Shown: piece after piece, positions 17,200 through 26,291 of the stretch
Layout: each line of letters opens with the position of its first letter
Numbering within the stretch: the first letter of the stretch is position 1
NCBI RefSeq assembly: GCF_000723885.1
Contig: NZ_CCDG010000013.1
Coordinates: forward strand, 1-63,423
Origin: Paenibacillus camerounensis
GTDB taxonomy: Bacteria; Bacillota; Bacilli; Paenibacillales; Paenibacillaceae
Reading direction: 5' to 3'
Length of the DNA: 63,423 bases
The notes under the pieces: model-generated
Told to the model about the DNA's origin: nothing
The model's database searches: none
The model's input: the letters and a program-made list of their open reading frames with translations, nothing else
Translations under genes and position numbers: made by a program

Positions 17200-20100
17200 T
17201 TACTTCAGCTTTCTGCGGATGCTGGCCAGCTTGCCGGTCAGACTCTTGTAGAAGCCGTACATTTCATCGCCGTCGGCATGCTCTACCCGCTCATATTCCA
17301 GACTGTCCCGCGCTTCGAGGAAGGAGACATACAACCCCTCCAGCTTATAGAGCAGCGGAGTTACATCCTCGGCTGCGGTCATTTCCCCCGAACGGCGCGC
17401 CGCTTTGCGCAGCAGCACACTGCGGCTCTTCTCATCCAGAGAGCGGAAATGCCGGTACACGGCATATTCCACATAGCTGCGTTCCTTCATTAGATTAGCG
17501 AACGGCTCCCAGGCATCCTCTTCCTCGTCACGGTCGTAGACGTAGAGCGCCCCTTTTTTGACAATGGTGTCGGTGTAGAGTGCTTCAATGAACTGGTCCA
17601 GCCATTTATCTTCATCAAGGTACTGGCGGAGCAGCGCATCCAGCTCAGCAGCCTTGGCTGCCAGCGCCTCATATTTAGCCAGCTCTTCGCGTACACGGCT
17701 GATCAGCTGCGGTGAACGGATCAGGTTCTCCTGAGCCAGCTCTTGATTGATACTGCCGAAGATATCCTTCACGGCTTCGCGCTCCAGCCCGTTCTCACGC
17801 AGCGAGCGCAGCTCATCGGCTGCCTTCTTCACCTCGCCAAGGTTCGGACGGGAAGATCCAAGCTGAAGATCATAGCCGCTTAGCAGCTTATCCAGATCGA
17901 ACGGCTTGGTGAAGACGACGGAGAAGCGGCTGCTTGTATTTTCATCCAGGCCTTTTTCGGTAATGACGCCGCTCTCCAGCGCCTGTGTAAAGTCAGCGCG
18001 GACTCTGGCATTGTATTCTCGCACACGTGCGTTTACATAGGTGTCTCCCCATGATTTCTCAGGAATCGGCGACGGCAGATAGGTCCAGTTGTTCTTGTCG
18101 GTCATCACCAGATGGCGGCCGATCCCTTCCTTATCCAGAATGGTGCGTTCGTAGTTTTCCTCATATACTCTTAGCGGAGTATAGACAAAGAGCGGCACAC
18201 CGTTCCGGGTGTTAAGCCAGAAAATCCGGTTCTTAACCTCGCTCTCCTTGATCGTAAACTGCGATTTGCCAAGCGCGTTGTTCTGGTAATTGCGGATTCC
18301 CTTCAGGATACCCGGCGCTTTAACCGGCACAGAGACGAAGCCCCATGACGGGAAGTGCAGGCTGCCCGAGCTGTTGCTCAGATGGAAAATCGGCACCGCA
18401 TCCTCATCCAGCCGTCCTGCAATAATCCGCTCCACAAATTTGTCCAGCGGCTCCTCGCGGCCGTACTTCATCACCAGGAAGTCTTCCATCGAACGGGTAA
18501 TCAGATCCCCGAACTTGTCGGTCAGGAATTCGGAAATGGAGCGGACGATATCAATCTCCTGCTCTCTGACCCAGCGTCCGGAGTGCTTCAGCATTTCACG
18601 GGCAAAATCACGGATCAGGTCGTCGCCGTCCTTCTGGTCCATCAGCTTGGAGATGTTTGCCGCAATATCCGGCACGTTGACGATATTCCAGTAGTAGGTT
18701 TTGTTGCCGCGGTGGTCGGTCTGCTCATCACCGTTCAGCAGGATATTGCCATTCTTCTCAAAAATCGTGCTCAGCGCGCTCAGAATCTCCGTAAACACCC
18801 CGTAAATCCGGCTGTTTTCTTCATTCAGCAGCTCAAACAGATCCTCGTAGAACTGGATCATCTGCTCCGTCCGCTCAACATCGGCATGCAGCCAGTACTC
18901 GTTGATTTTAGCTTCAATATAGGCATTCTTCTTCTTCTCTTTGGATACAAAAGCGCTCCGCGCATCGCCCAGCTTCTCTTCCGCACTGTCCTGGGCCGTC
19001 TCGATATCACGCGGCAGACGCAGCAGGCTCTCGCGCAGCGCTTCGATATAGGACTGGATCAGCTTCAGAATACAGAAGCCCTTCTCGGTATAGAGCAGCC
19101 GCGACACATAGAACGGACCCTGCTCCGGATGCAGGAAAATCCGCTCCAGCTCCTCGCCGAACCGTCCGGTAATTTCGCCGGGCAGCTGCTTCTTGGCCTT
19201 GATATATTCTTCACGCGCACGGGACAGGAAGCTCTGCTCCAGCTCGGTATCCATATCGACAACCTGGTTTTTAATAACATTGGCGTGGCTCAGCCGCTCG
19301 CTGTTCTGATAGCCTGGCAGCGGTTCAGGTACGCGGGATTCAAAGGTTTTGATCATCGTATCGAGGTCGATGCCCAGCTTGCGGGCGAATTTCTCGACAT
19401 CCTCCTGGCCCGGAGCCTGCTGGAACATCTTGTCCATTTTGTCGAACAGGCGGTAGGCCAGATAGGTAGTCATCTCTTCAATCGGCAGCACGGCCGACGA
19501 AGCCCCGATAATGTTGTATTCATAATTGGCCGGATATGCCTTGTTCATCTGCGCGATGTTGGTCCGGATGTTGCTGATATAGTCGTGGATGGCGAATTCC
19601 TCGCCGGAGGCTTTTTCCTCACTGGCCATAAAGTTCGTGATGTTCTCCGCTGTTACATTCATGCAGTAGTCATAGGCGTTCTCCAGCAGCTTGCCCTCGG
19701 TATTCGTTGCGGAGATCAGATGGCACAGGTTAAATGGCGGCAAAGGTGAATTCACGGTCAAAATATTGCCGTACTGCTGGCGGAAACGCTCACCCCGGCT
19801 GTCCACATTCATCCAGTAATCCAGCTCTTTAAGCGCCGCATAGCCGTTCTTGCGGATATATTCGCGGGTGTGCTCACTAAGGCTTTTATTGGACAGATTG
19901 ACGTCCGGTGTGAACAGGTAGCCCAGTGTGTTGACCCGGTCAATGCCCGCCGCTCCGTAATCACGTTCAATAATCCCGCGCACGATATAGGAGATATCGA
20001 GAAAAGCACCGCTGCCTGTCCCGCCGGACAGACCGGTAAGCAGGAACACCATCAGCTTTTTGTTGGTGCCGACCGACAGCGTCTTAATCTTCTTATCAAT

Positions 20101-20589
20101 CGCGCCGACAACCTGGTTGATCTTGGTGAACAGCAGCAGGCGTCCGGCCTGGCGCACACCGGCAGCCCCGTTCATGCCATCGGTAATGCTCAGCTCCGGC
20201 GACAGCCAATCGGTAATGTAGGGATCAAGGATGCTGCGGTTCTGGAGCAGGCCGCCGATTTCCGCGTTCGCAAGCAGTACGAATTCATTCTGCGGATCGA
20301 GGCCGATGCCTTTGTATTTTTTGCCGCGGTCCTGTTCATTCGTTTCAAAAGCCAGAAACTCCACGTTGTCCGGCTTATCGCGCTTCTTCTTGGAAATCGG
20401 GTCCTCAGGCAGCTTAAAGCGGCGGTTAATCTGATATTTCAGGCGCAGCAGGGCGTCAATTCCCGTACCCCCGAGGCCGATGATCAGGATCGGATTATCA
20501 ATGGTATCCACTCTGATCTTGTCACTGACGATTCCCCCGCCAAGCGATACGTCTAGCTGCTGAATATGCTCTCTTACTACCGGTTTCAT
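17200..20589 (-). CDS. Tubulin/FtsZ-like GTPase (Tubulin_2 family), large form
   Basis: 1129 residues. Near residue 38 lies GLGGTGIDALLRL, the first nucleotide loop, and near 185 GLSGGTGSG, the tubulin/FtsZ signature that contacts GTP phosphates. Between them are an acidic loop (FLAFETNEQD) and a Rossmann-like pattern. These place the N-terminal 400 residues in the tubulin superfamily. The remaining 700 residues are long, charged and mostly helical and have no counterpart in FtsZ (about 380 residues) or TubZ. No membrane span is seen. The ATG follows GGGGGAG. It sits 13 bp after the VWA gene and 4 bp before the 792-residue gene. Polymerisation is known for the superfamily; for this protein it is inferred only. 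Cargo and role are unknown. Confidence 0.85.
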   Translation of the reverse strand: MKPVVREHIQQLDVSLGGGIVSDKIRVDTIDNPILIIGLGGTGIDALLRLKYQINRRFKLPEDPISKKKRDKPDNVEFLAFETNEQDRGKKYKGIGLDPQNEFVLLANAEIGGLLQNRSILDPYITDWLSPELSITDGMNGAAGVRQAGRLLLFTKINQVVGAIDKKIKTLSVGTNKKLMVFLLTGLSGGTGSGAFLDISYIVRGIIERDYGAAGIDRVNTLGYLFTPDVNLSNKSLSEHTREYIRKNGYAALKELDYWMNVDSRGERFRQQYGNILTVNSPLPPFNLCHLISATNTEGKLLENAYDYCMNVTAENITNFMASEEKASGEEFAIHDYISNIRTNIAQMNKAYPANYEYNIIGASSAVLPIEEMTTYLAYRLFDKMDKMFQQAPGQEDVEKFARKLGIDLDTMIKTFESRVPEPLPGYQNSERLSHANVIKNQVVDMDTELEQSFLSRAREEYIKAKKQLPGEITGRFGEELERIFLHPEQGPFYVSRLLYTEKGFCILKLIQSYIEALRESLLRLPRDIETAQDSAEEKLGDARSAFVSKEKKKNAYIEAKINEYWLHADVERTEQMIQFYEDLFELLNEENSRIYGVFTEILSALSTIFEKNGNILLNGDEQTDHRGNKTYYWNIVNVPDIAANISKLMDQKDGDDLIRDFAREMLKHSGRWVREQEIDIVRSISEFLTDKFGDLITRSMEDFLVMKYGREEPLDKFVERIIAGRLDEDAVPIFHLSNSSGSLHFPSWGFVSVPVKAPGILKGIRNYQNNALGKSQFTIKESEVKNRIFWLNTRNGVPLFVYTPLRVYEENYERTILDKEGIGRHLVMTDKNNWTYLPSPIPEKSWGDTYVNARVREYNARVRADFTQALESGVITEKGLDENTSSRFSVVFTKPFDLDKLLSGYDLQLGSSRPNLGEVKKAADELRSLRENGLEREAVKDIFGSINQELAQENLIRSPQLISRVREELAKYEALAAKAAELDALLRQYLDEDKWLDQFIEALYTDTIVKKGALYVYDRDEEEDAWEPFANLMKERSYVEYAVYRHFRSLDEKSRSVLLRKAARRSGEMTAAEDVTPLLYKLEGLYVSFLEARDSLEYERVEHADGDEMYGFYKSLTGKLASIRRKLK

Positions 20590-20602
20590 AGGTTCTCCCC
20601 CT

Positions 20603-22447
20603 CTATATTAAAAACTCCAACAGAATCGTCTTGTCTACTGTCTGCAGCGGCACCGATACGCGGTCCCCGCTCTTTAGCTCCAGCCCGCGCGAAGCGTCAG
20701 CCGCCCGCCCGGATCGTTCTACCGTGATGCCTTCACTGCTGCGCAGGAGCATCCGGTCATTTTTGCCCGGAGTGAATATGACCTTCTCGCTCTCCTTCAG
20801 TTCAGGAGCCAGCTGGAGCAGCTGATGCAGCGTGAATTTGCCGCGGAAGCCGGACAGCTTCTTGTACTGCGGATACGTCTTCTCACCAGTGTTGCCGTCC
20901 AGCACCTCTACAACCATCTGACCGACAAAGCCGCGGTTCGCCTGCTTGCGCAGCATATATACAGCCGCCGCCGCAATGAGCAGCAGGAGTACGCCGCCGA
21001 TGATAAAGTACAGGGTGTTCGAGGATTCCTGTGGCTGAAGCGGCTCTTCCCCGGTTGTTCCGCTGCCGGATGCAGGCGCTGTGCTTACAGCCCCTGTCTT
21101 GGCATCGATCTTGAGCACATCACTTTCACGGTAAAAGCTGCTCTCCTCCGCCCGGACCTTCAGCTCATAGTTATGGCTCTCTTTAATTTCAAAAGCGCCC
21201 TTGAACTCCGGCCCCGAATTGTCCAGCGGAAGCTCCTCTACTGTCCCCGTATCGAGGTCTGTAACGAGCAGCACCGCATTCATATCTTGATATAAATTGC
21301 TGAGTGTTACCTGAGCACCGTTGCTGTACAGGTGGGAGACGATGTCGATGGTATCGCCCTTCTTGTACACTGCTGACGGCAGCGGCTCTATCTTAAGCTC
21401 GAGATCATAGTTGAATACGAGATTAATGTCGATTTTGTCCTTGGGAACGCCCTTCACCTGCAGCTTCCAGTCCCCCTGCTCCGGCGACAGCAGCTTGATC
21501 AGGCTATAGGTGGACGACTTGGACAGCAGCACATCATCTGACGGGATCGCGACCTCCTTGCCCGACGGATCGGTAAGCTTTGCCGTCACCGGCTGTGCAG
21601 ACATAATTGAAATGTTCGCTTCCAGCACACTGCTGTTAGGAACGTTAACCGTAACCTCCTGGAAGCTGCCGTCTGCCGTAATTGACTGGACCGGAACAAT
21701 CTTCAGCTTCAGGTGGCTGGCAAAAATCTCACTCAGAATCTGCGGCAGATCATCCGCGGAGTTCGTTGTAAACGATTTGCCGCCTGTCTCGGCCGACAGC
21801 CCGGCCAGAATATCCTTATTCAGCTTACCATCAGCATTGAGCCCTATAGTATAAACCGGGTAGCCCTTCTGCTTGGCTGCATCTACCGCAGCAGACAGCT
21901 CCTGGTCAGACTGGCTCTGCGTCCGGCCCGAGGCTTCGTCGAGATCATTGTTACCGTCGGCCAGCATGACAATCATCGGCTCATGGCTGGGATCACTGCC
22001 GTTCTGCAGAACTTTAACCGCTTCTTCCATACCCACAGCGATGTCGGTGTACGGTCCGCGGTTCAGCCCGTCGATGAAATCCTTCAGGTCCTGCTTGTCG
22101 CCGGCTGAGCCGATCTCAAGCAAAGCCTTCTCGCGCTGCACCTTGTCGGTGTAGGCGACAATGCCGACCTTGTCACCTTGTGTGGAGAGCATATCTATAA
22201 ACATCTTCATCGCCTCACCGGCGATATTGTTCTTGTCACTCTTGTTCATGGAGTTGCTGACATCAATCAGCAGCACCGCGTCAATCCGCGACGGGCCCGC
22301 CGCTGATACGGATGAACCAGCCGTGGCCGCCGTGGCCTTGAGGGCTGCAAAGGGTGATGCCGCAAGGCACAGGATCAGCAGCAATACCGGGATCAGCCTC
22401 TGCAGCATATTCTTGGTTGTTCTGGGGCAAAGCTGTGTACGAAGCAT
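20603..22447 (-). CDS. Secreted, membrane-anchored VWA protein with cytosolic C-terminal domain
   Basis: 614 residues from the ATG at 22447, which follows AGAGGAG with 8-base spacing; an open frame extends 49 codons further upstream but across the divergent promoter region and without a ribosome site. Signal peptide 1-40 (LIPVLLLILCLAASPFAALKATA). VWA domain about 55-240 with MIDAS LIDVSNSMNKSD and MLADGNND. Ig-like beta domains fill about 250-450. One membrane span at about 474-496 (LYFIIGGVLLLLIAAAAVYM) precedes a 115-residue cytosolic beta-rich domain of FHA-like pattern ending at the C-terminus. It is first gene of the minus-strand block, 13 bp from the tubulin-like gene. It could pass an outside signal to the tubulin or GTPase, which is inference. 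Confidence 0.85.
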   Translation of the reverse strand: MLRTQLCPRTTKNMLQRLIPVLLLILCLAASPFAALKATAATAGSSVSAAGPSRIDAVLLIDVSNSMNKSDKNNIAGEAMKMFIDMLSTQGDKVGIVAYTDKVQREKALLEIGSAGDKQDLKDFIDGLNRGPYTDIAVGMEEAVKVLQNGSDPSHEPMIVMLADGNNDLDEASGRTQSQSDQELSAAVDAAKQKGYPVYTIGLNADGKLNKDILAGLSAETGGKSFTTNSADDLPQILSEIFASHLKLKIVPVQSITADGSFQEVTVNVPNSSVLEANISIMSAQPVTAKLTDPSGKEVAIPSDDVLLSKSSTYSLIKLLSPEQGDWKLQVKGVPKDKIDINLVFNYDLELKIEPLPSAVYKKGDTIDIVSHLYSNGAQVTLSNLYQDMNAVLLVTDLDTGTVEELPLDNSGPEFKGAFEIKESHNYELKVRAEESSFYRESDVLKIDAKTGAVSTAPASGSGTTGEEPLQPQESSNTLYFIIGGVLLLLIAAAAVYMLRKQANRGFVGQMVVEVLDGNTGEKTYPQYKKLSGFRGKFTLHQLLQLAPELKESEKVIFTPGKNDRMLLRSSEGITVERSGRAADASRGLELKSGDRVSVPLQTVDKTILLEFLI

Positions 22448-22507
22448 AAAGATGGCTCCTCTTGTGTTATATTCGTTAATAGGGACAGTGCAGCAGTTAG
22501 CTAAAAT

Positions 22508-22536
22508 CTGTAAATAGCATGCCATTATGATATAAT
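22508..22536 (+). promoter_or_regulatory. Candidate extended -10 promoter for the divergent plus-strand genes
   Basis: TATAAT at 22531-22536 is preceded by TGA, giving an extended -10 (TGATATAAT). A weak -35 (CTGTAA, 22508-22513) lies 17 bases upstream. It would start transcription about 45 bases before the ATG at 22585. The 137-bp spacer between the divergent VWA gene and this gene must hold promoters for both directions; I see no equally clear one on the minus strand. Confidence 0.5.
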
Positions 22537-22584
22537 TAAACATTGTAAACTTCAACTTTAGCCTGTCGTGAAAGGAAGAGTTCC

Positions 22585-22737
22585 ATGATTTCATACGTCA
22601 TTCTCGGCATTGCGTTTCTATATGCCGTCATTCAAATTTCACTGTACGCTTCAAGGCGGCGCAGGCCGCTTACCCGTGATGATATTGACGAGCGGCTGCT
22701 TGCCGCACTGAACGGAGGGACTCCATCCCGTGACTAA
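22585..22737 (+). CDS. Small membrane peptide (50 residues)
   Basis: ATG at 22585 follows AAAGGAAGAG with good spacing. The peptide begins with one hydrophobic span (ISYVILGIAFLYAVIQISLYA) followed by an Arg-rich stop-transfer patch (SRRRRPLTRDD) and a short cytosolic tail. The TAA overlaps the GTG of the next gene, so the two are translationally coupled. It is too short for a domain call. The position, first in the transcript divergent from the VWA/tubulin operon, suggests a membrane accessory of that system. Confidence 0.7.
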   Translation: MISYVILGIAFLYAVIQISLYASRRRRPLTRDDIDERLLAALNGGTPSRD

Positions 22738-23653
22738 GAAACGACCCGTCACCTTCCGGCCGTTCAAAGCCCCGCGCTACGCCTATGACAAGCTGCGGGT
22801 CTGCCGGCACTGCGGCAATTACACTGCGCTCGGTGAGGAGCGCTGCGGCAAATGCGGACGCGCTGCGCTCAGACCGGTGGGCCGGCAGGCTGCTTCGCTC
22901 GCCGGGCGCAAGATGCATACCCGTCTGCTGCTGCTCCTGCTGCTTACTCTTGCTGCGGTCTATTTCGGGCAGAGCCTGCAGCAGATGGCGCTCAGCGGAG
23001 CCGGCGGGGCCGTCCTGATTGCAGCCCTCTATTATATGCAGCGGAAGGTCCGGCAGAATGAGAACCTCTTTGCCTTAAACGAGCTGCTCGGCCGGAATAT
23101 CGACCATATCCGGGAAGGGCTGGAGCTGAACCGCCAGGAGGCCGTTGCAGTCTTACGTGAAGATGATGTACTCGCTTATGAGAAGCTGCGCGAAATATCT
23201 GTCCTGCTGCGCGGCGACCGGATCGCCCGTCAGCGCGTCGCCCTGCTGCACGGCTTCCAGCTGCGCAAGGATATGAATCTGGAGCTTGAGCAGCTGCTGC
23301 TGCGTGATTTCGAGCCGCTGCTTGCCGAATATATCGGCGAAATTGCCCGGGTCCGGCCCGAGCTGATCAAGGACCGCACGCTACGCTATATCAAGAATCA
23401 TGAGGTGCAGATTCTTGAAATGAACAAGGGCAGAGAAATCCTGGCCGGTGTATCCGGAGCGGCAGTCCGTCTGAAACGGAACGCGCTGCTGTACTCCGGC
23501 ATGATCGGAAGATATGTACAGGAGCTGCCCAAGGACAGGTTTCTGCGGCTGTCCAGACTGATTTCCGCCAGCCCGCATGAGGCCTGGAACGGACTCGACC
23601 AGCGGATAGCCGAGGTCAAGGAAGCAAAGTACCGCTGGGACCCCGATTTTTAG
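22730..23653 (+). CDS. Zinc-ribbon membrane protein of the VWA/tubulin locus
   Basis: 307 residues. GTG start at 22730 behind GGAGGG; it overlaps the stop of the 50-residue gene. A zinc ribbon CRHCG...CGKCGR is at about 20-40. Two adjacent hydrophobic spans (LLLLLLLTLAAVYFG and GAVLIAALYYM) lie at about 62-104, forming a hairpin in the membrane. The remaining 200 residues are charged and helical, with a long coiled-coil-like segment. With both termini inside, the zinc ribbon and the helical domain would face the cytosol. I do not recognise a named family. The neighbouring GTPase also carries a split CxxC motif. Confidence 0.7.
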   Translation: MTKKRPVTFRPFKAPRYAYDKLRVCRHCGNYTALGEERCGKCGRAALRPVGRQAASLAGRKMHTRLLLLLLLTLAAVYFGQSLQQMALSGAGGAVLIAALYYMQRKVRQNENLFALNELLGRNIDHIREGLELNRQEAVAVLREDDVLAYEKLREISVLLRGDRIARQRVALLHGFQLRKDMNLELEQLLLRDFEPLLAEYIGEIARVRPELIKDRTLRYIKNHEVQILEMNKGREILAGVSGAAVRLKRNALLYSGMIGRYVQELPKDRFLRLSRLISASPHEAWNGLDQRIAEVKEAKYRWDPDF

Positions 23654-23710
23654 ATAGAGTGCCGTAAGACTCAGGCATGATATATTTTTGAAAAAAGGGG
23701 CTACTATACT

Positions 23711-25633
23711 ATGACGTTCAAACAAGCCATAACCCTGCGGAATATTATGATCATTCTGTGTATTTGCATGGCAGGGCTGCTCGTTTCGAAGGGACTGCGG
23801 ATTGAAGACAAGCTCCGGATGGTGCAGGAGGCTGAGCGGCTGTACGCCGCCGGGGACCTGATAGCGGCCGAGCGGCTGTACCGGCAGGCGGCGGATAATT
23901 ATTCTATCCATTATAAAGAAGAACAGATAGCTGCACGGCTCACGGAGCTGGCACCGGTTACAGCGATTCGCAGCGGCCTGGATACGCTGGTCCGCACCTC
24001 AGCAGATCAGCTTATTACGAAGGATTTTGCAGGCTTTATGGAGAGCTATGCTTCCCTGCTCAGCCTGAAAGCCAAGTATTTCATCAGCGGCGGCCCTTAT
24101 GAATCCTATTATCGCCAGCTGTCAGAGGACTCAGGCATTTCCCGGCAGCTGACAGGCGGATTTAAGCAGTTCAAGGACCAGTTTCTTGCCGGGCTTGCAG
24201 CCGGCGGCAGCGGTGAGGATACCGGTGATACATACAAATGGAACCTGCTGCTGATTCCAGATGCTTATTATGGAGGCGCAGACACCAAGACAGAGCTGCT
24301 GGCAGCCGGCTTCAAGTCACATGACATTTCCAGGCTGAAGGTGCTGGCAGCAGCCGGGAGCTTCCAGCCTATGCTCGACAGCGCCTTATCGATGAGTGGA
24401 GCCTATGATAGCCATGGCTACAAGGCTCCCTGGGTACAGGAGCAGACGGAAGAAAGTGCACGTCTTATCATCGGCAAAGACCTTGAGGGCGACAATTATT
24501 CTGCTTTTGCCGGGCATGCCGTTGCTTACCGCAACTACGCTGTGTCAGCAGGGCTTGCTGCCGGGTCGTCCAAGCTGCTGGCATCTATTGAGCGAAGCAC
24601 ATCCAAGCTGCTGTCCGGTGCCGCCCGGCTTGTGCGGAACGGGCAGTTTGCTGAGGCGATTCAGCTGTACAGCAGCCTCACTCCGCTGCAGGATACTTCA
24701 GGCGAAATCGCCGCAGCACAGCTGGCCTGGAATACCGCTGAGCCTGTCCGTCTGTTGCCGGGCGGTGATGCGGAAGGAAGATATGTATCTGTAACTTCCG
24801 TTTCCGGGCGATATGGCGCTAAGGTGGCTGTAGCGGGAGTAGACAGCAGCGGCATGCTGCATTATGCATATCTGCAGGAGGACGGAATCATTTCGACGCG
24901 CGCAGGCGGCGTTATTCCGGAATTCGCGAGGCTGAACGGCATTTCCTTTGACGACCAGCTGGCTGCTGTGGCTGAAGTGCCGGTTGTGGTAGCCCGGGGA
25001 AGCCGGGATGACGGACGAACCGGCTTCACAGCGTATCAGATCAAGCCTGAGGGTATTTCAATGCTCTTCTCTTTTGCCGGAGACAGCTATGCACTGCAGG
25101 CAGAGGACGGCTCGATTCACGTAGCTAATGCAGATACCGGTGACGGCGTGGCCGGTGAGACCGGAGTGTATACTCTGAGTGAAGGCGCCTACCAGTTTGC
25201 CGGAATCGTGCAGATAGCGCCCCCGCTTATCTCCGCTTACGATCTGGAGCTGTATCCTTTTTCAGATGTCACAATGAACGCTGAAATGTACATTGATAGC
25301 TCCGGACGGAGCGTCGGCATTGCCGATGGCCGTTATCTTTTACTGCAAGGTAATACAGGCTCAATTACGGGAACTGCCGTCATTACCGGACAGTATCAGA
25401 ACAGATATGACTATGCAGGTACAGAAACCGGAGAGCAGTATGTTCCCGTGTTCGTTATCGGTTCGCTGGAAAACGTCAGGCCAAAGAATACAGACACCGG
25501 CACAGACCCGGAGATGGATTCGGAGCTGAATATGACACCTGACGCAGAGGCTGATTTGAATCCGGTGCCGGACGATACAGGTGCGCAGACAAATACCAAT
25601 GCAGAGGCAGGCGCTGGGGCAGGCTCGAATTAA
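23711..25633 (+). CDS. Membrane-anchored extracytoplasmic protein with TPR-like N-terminus
   Basis: 640 residues. A hydrophobic segment at about 10-28 (IMIILCICMAGLLVSKG) acts as a signal anchor. Directly after it is a TPR-like helical pair (AERLYAAGDLIAAERLYRQA), then more helices to about 330, then a beta-rich domain to about 600 (repeated strands such as KVAVAGVDSSG and PVVVARGSR that could be a propeller). The last 50 residues are Asp/Glu/Thr/Pro-rich low complexity, similar in style to the GAP1-like tail. Ribosome site AAGGGG. It follows the zinc-ribbon gene by 57 bp and is followed by a strong terminator. Probable outside component of the system; no named family recognised. Confidence 0.7.
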   Translation: MTFKQAITLRNIMIILCICMAGLLVSKGLRIEDKLRMVQEAERLYAAGDLIAAERLYRQAADNYSIHYKEEQIAARLTELAPVTAIRSGLDTLVRTSADQLITKDFAGFMESYASLLSLKAKYFISGGPYESYYRQLSEDSGISRQLTGGFKQFKDQFLAGLAAGGSGEDTGDTYKWNLLLIPDAYYGGADTKTELLAAGFKSHDISRLKVLAAAGSFQPMLDSALSMSGAYDSHGYKAPWVQEQTEESARLIIGKDLEGDNYSAFAGHAVAYRNYAVSAGLAAGSSKLLASIERSTSKLLSGAARLVRNGQFAEAIQLYSSLTPLQDTSGEIAAAQLAWNTAEPVRLLPGGDAEGRYVSVTSVSGRYGAKVAVAGVDSSGMLHYAYLQEDGIISTRAGGVIPEFARLNGISFDDQLAAVAEVPVVVARGSRDDGRTGFTAYQIKPEGISMLFSFAGDSYALQAEDGSIHVANADTGDGVAGETGVYTLSEGAYQFAGIVQIAPPLISAYDLELYPFSDVTMNAEMYIDSSGRSVGIADGRYLLLQGNTGSITGTAVITGQYQNRYDYAGTETGEQYVPVFVIGSLENVRPKNTDTGTDPEMDSELNMTPDAEADLNPVPDDTGAQTNTNAEAGAGAGSN

Positions 25634-25706
25634 GCTGCAGGAACAGAATGCATCTCATTTTGGGATTGGCAGCAGATCATTCCTGACGATAGACCCGTCA
25701 AACCAT

Positions 25707-25760
25707 AAAGAGCAGCGGTTCGCAGACAATCTGATTATCTGCGAACCGCTGCTCTTTTGA
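25707..25760 (+). terminator. Strong terminator after the plus-strand system genes
   Basis: AAAGAGCAGCGGTTCGCAGA and its exact complement form a 20-bp perfect stem around an 11-base loop, ending in TTTT. It separates the transcript ending at 25633 from the convergent gene ending at 25886; with a weaker T-run it could also act on the minus strand. Confidence 0.85.
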
Positions 25761-25885
25761 TTAACAGGATGACCGTCTATTGTTAGTGCGTGCGGTGAAT
25801 CTAACGGGCAAAGATGACGATTTACCCAATCATGTCCTGCTGATGTACCAGAGTTCCCGTTTACCTGATTACTTCAAAAACTGCA

Positions 25886-26215
25886 TTATCCTGCCGAACC
25901 GTTAATTTCTGCTTTTTTCCTGCGGCCCAGCAGCCGTTTATAACGCTTCTGAGCAGACAGAACATCCGAGGCGGCAGCAACGGTATCCTTCACCTCACCC
26001 AGCACCGCTTTGGTCTCCTGCACCGATGCCTTCATCCGTTTAACCTGCGTTTTTATTCCGTCCTTACGGCTTTTGGCCTCATCCAGCGTCTCCTGGACAT
26101 TCGCCTTTACCTCGTCCATCGGTTCTTTCAGGCGGTCTACTGACTGCTTCACTCCATCCAGTGACTTTTTCAGCCCGTCGAGGCTGTTCTTGAATTCCTT
26201 AATCGGGTTGCCCAT
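25886..26215 (-). CDS. Small heptad-repeat coiled-coil protein
   Basis: 109 residues, no signal peptide. From residue 10 to 85 the chain follows a regular hxxhKxx heptad pattern (SLDGLKK, SLDGVKQ, SVDRLKE, PMDEVKA), so a long amphipathic helix or coiled coil is expected. A basic stretch (KRYKRLLGRRKK) near the C-terminus may bind nucleic acid or membrane. AGGAGGG precedes the ATG. It stands alone between convergent and divergent neighbours. It resembles the apolipoprotein-like or YtxH-like small proteins of Firmicutes but the family is not certain. Confidence 0.7.
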   Translation of the reverse strand: MGNPIKEFKNSLDGLKKSLDGVKQSVDRLKEPMDEVKANVQETLDEAKSRKDGIKTQVKRMKASVQETKAVLGEVKDTVAAASDVLSAQKRYKRLLGRRKKAEINGSAG

Positions 26216-26291
26216 ATAGATCCCTCCTGCCTATTCTATACCCAGTACTTACCCCTGTAAGCAGAGACGGATTCAGGAGATGCTCCATCTT

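Noticed and set aside
18355..19749. A 464-residue plus-strand frame
   Set aside because: Antisense to the tubulin-like gene; no recognisable domain.
17200..20589. The cell-division protein FtsZ itself
   Set aside because: It is three times too long, has a different C-terminus and lacks neighbouring ftsA or division genes; only the nucleotide-binding core is shared.
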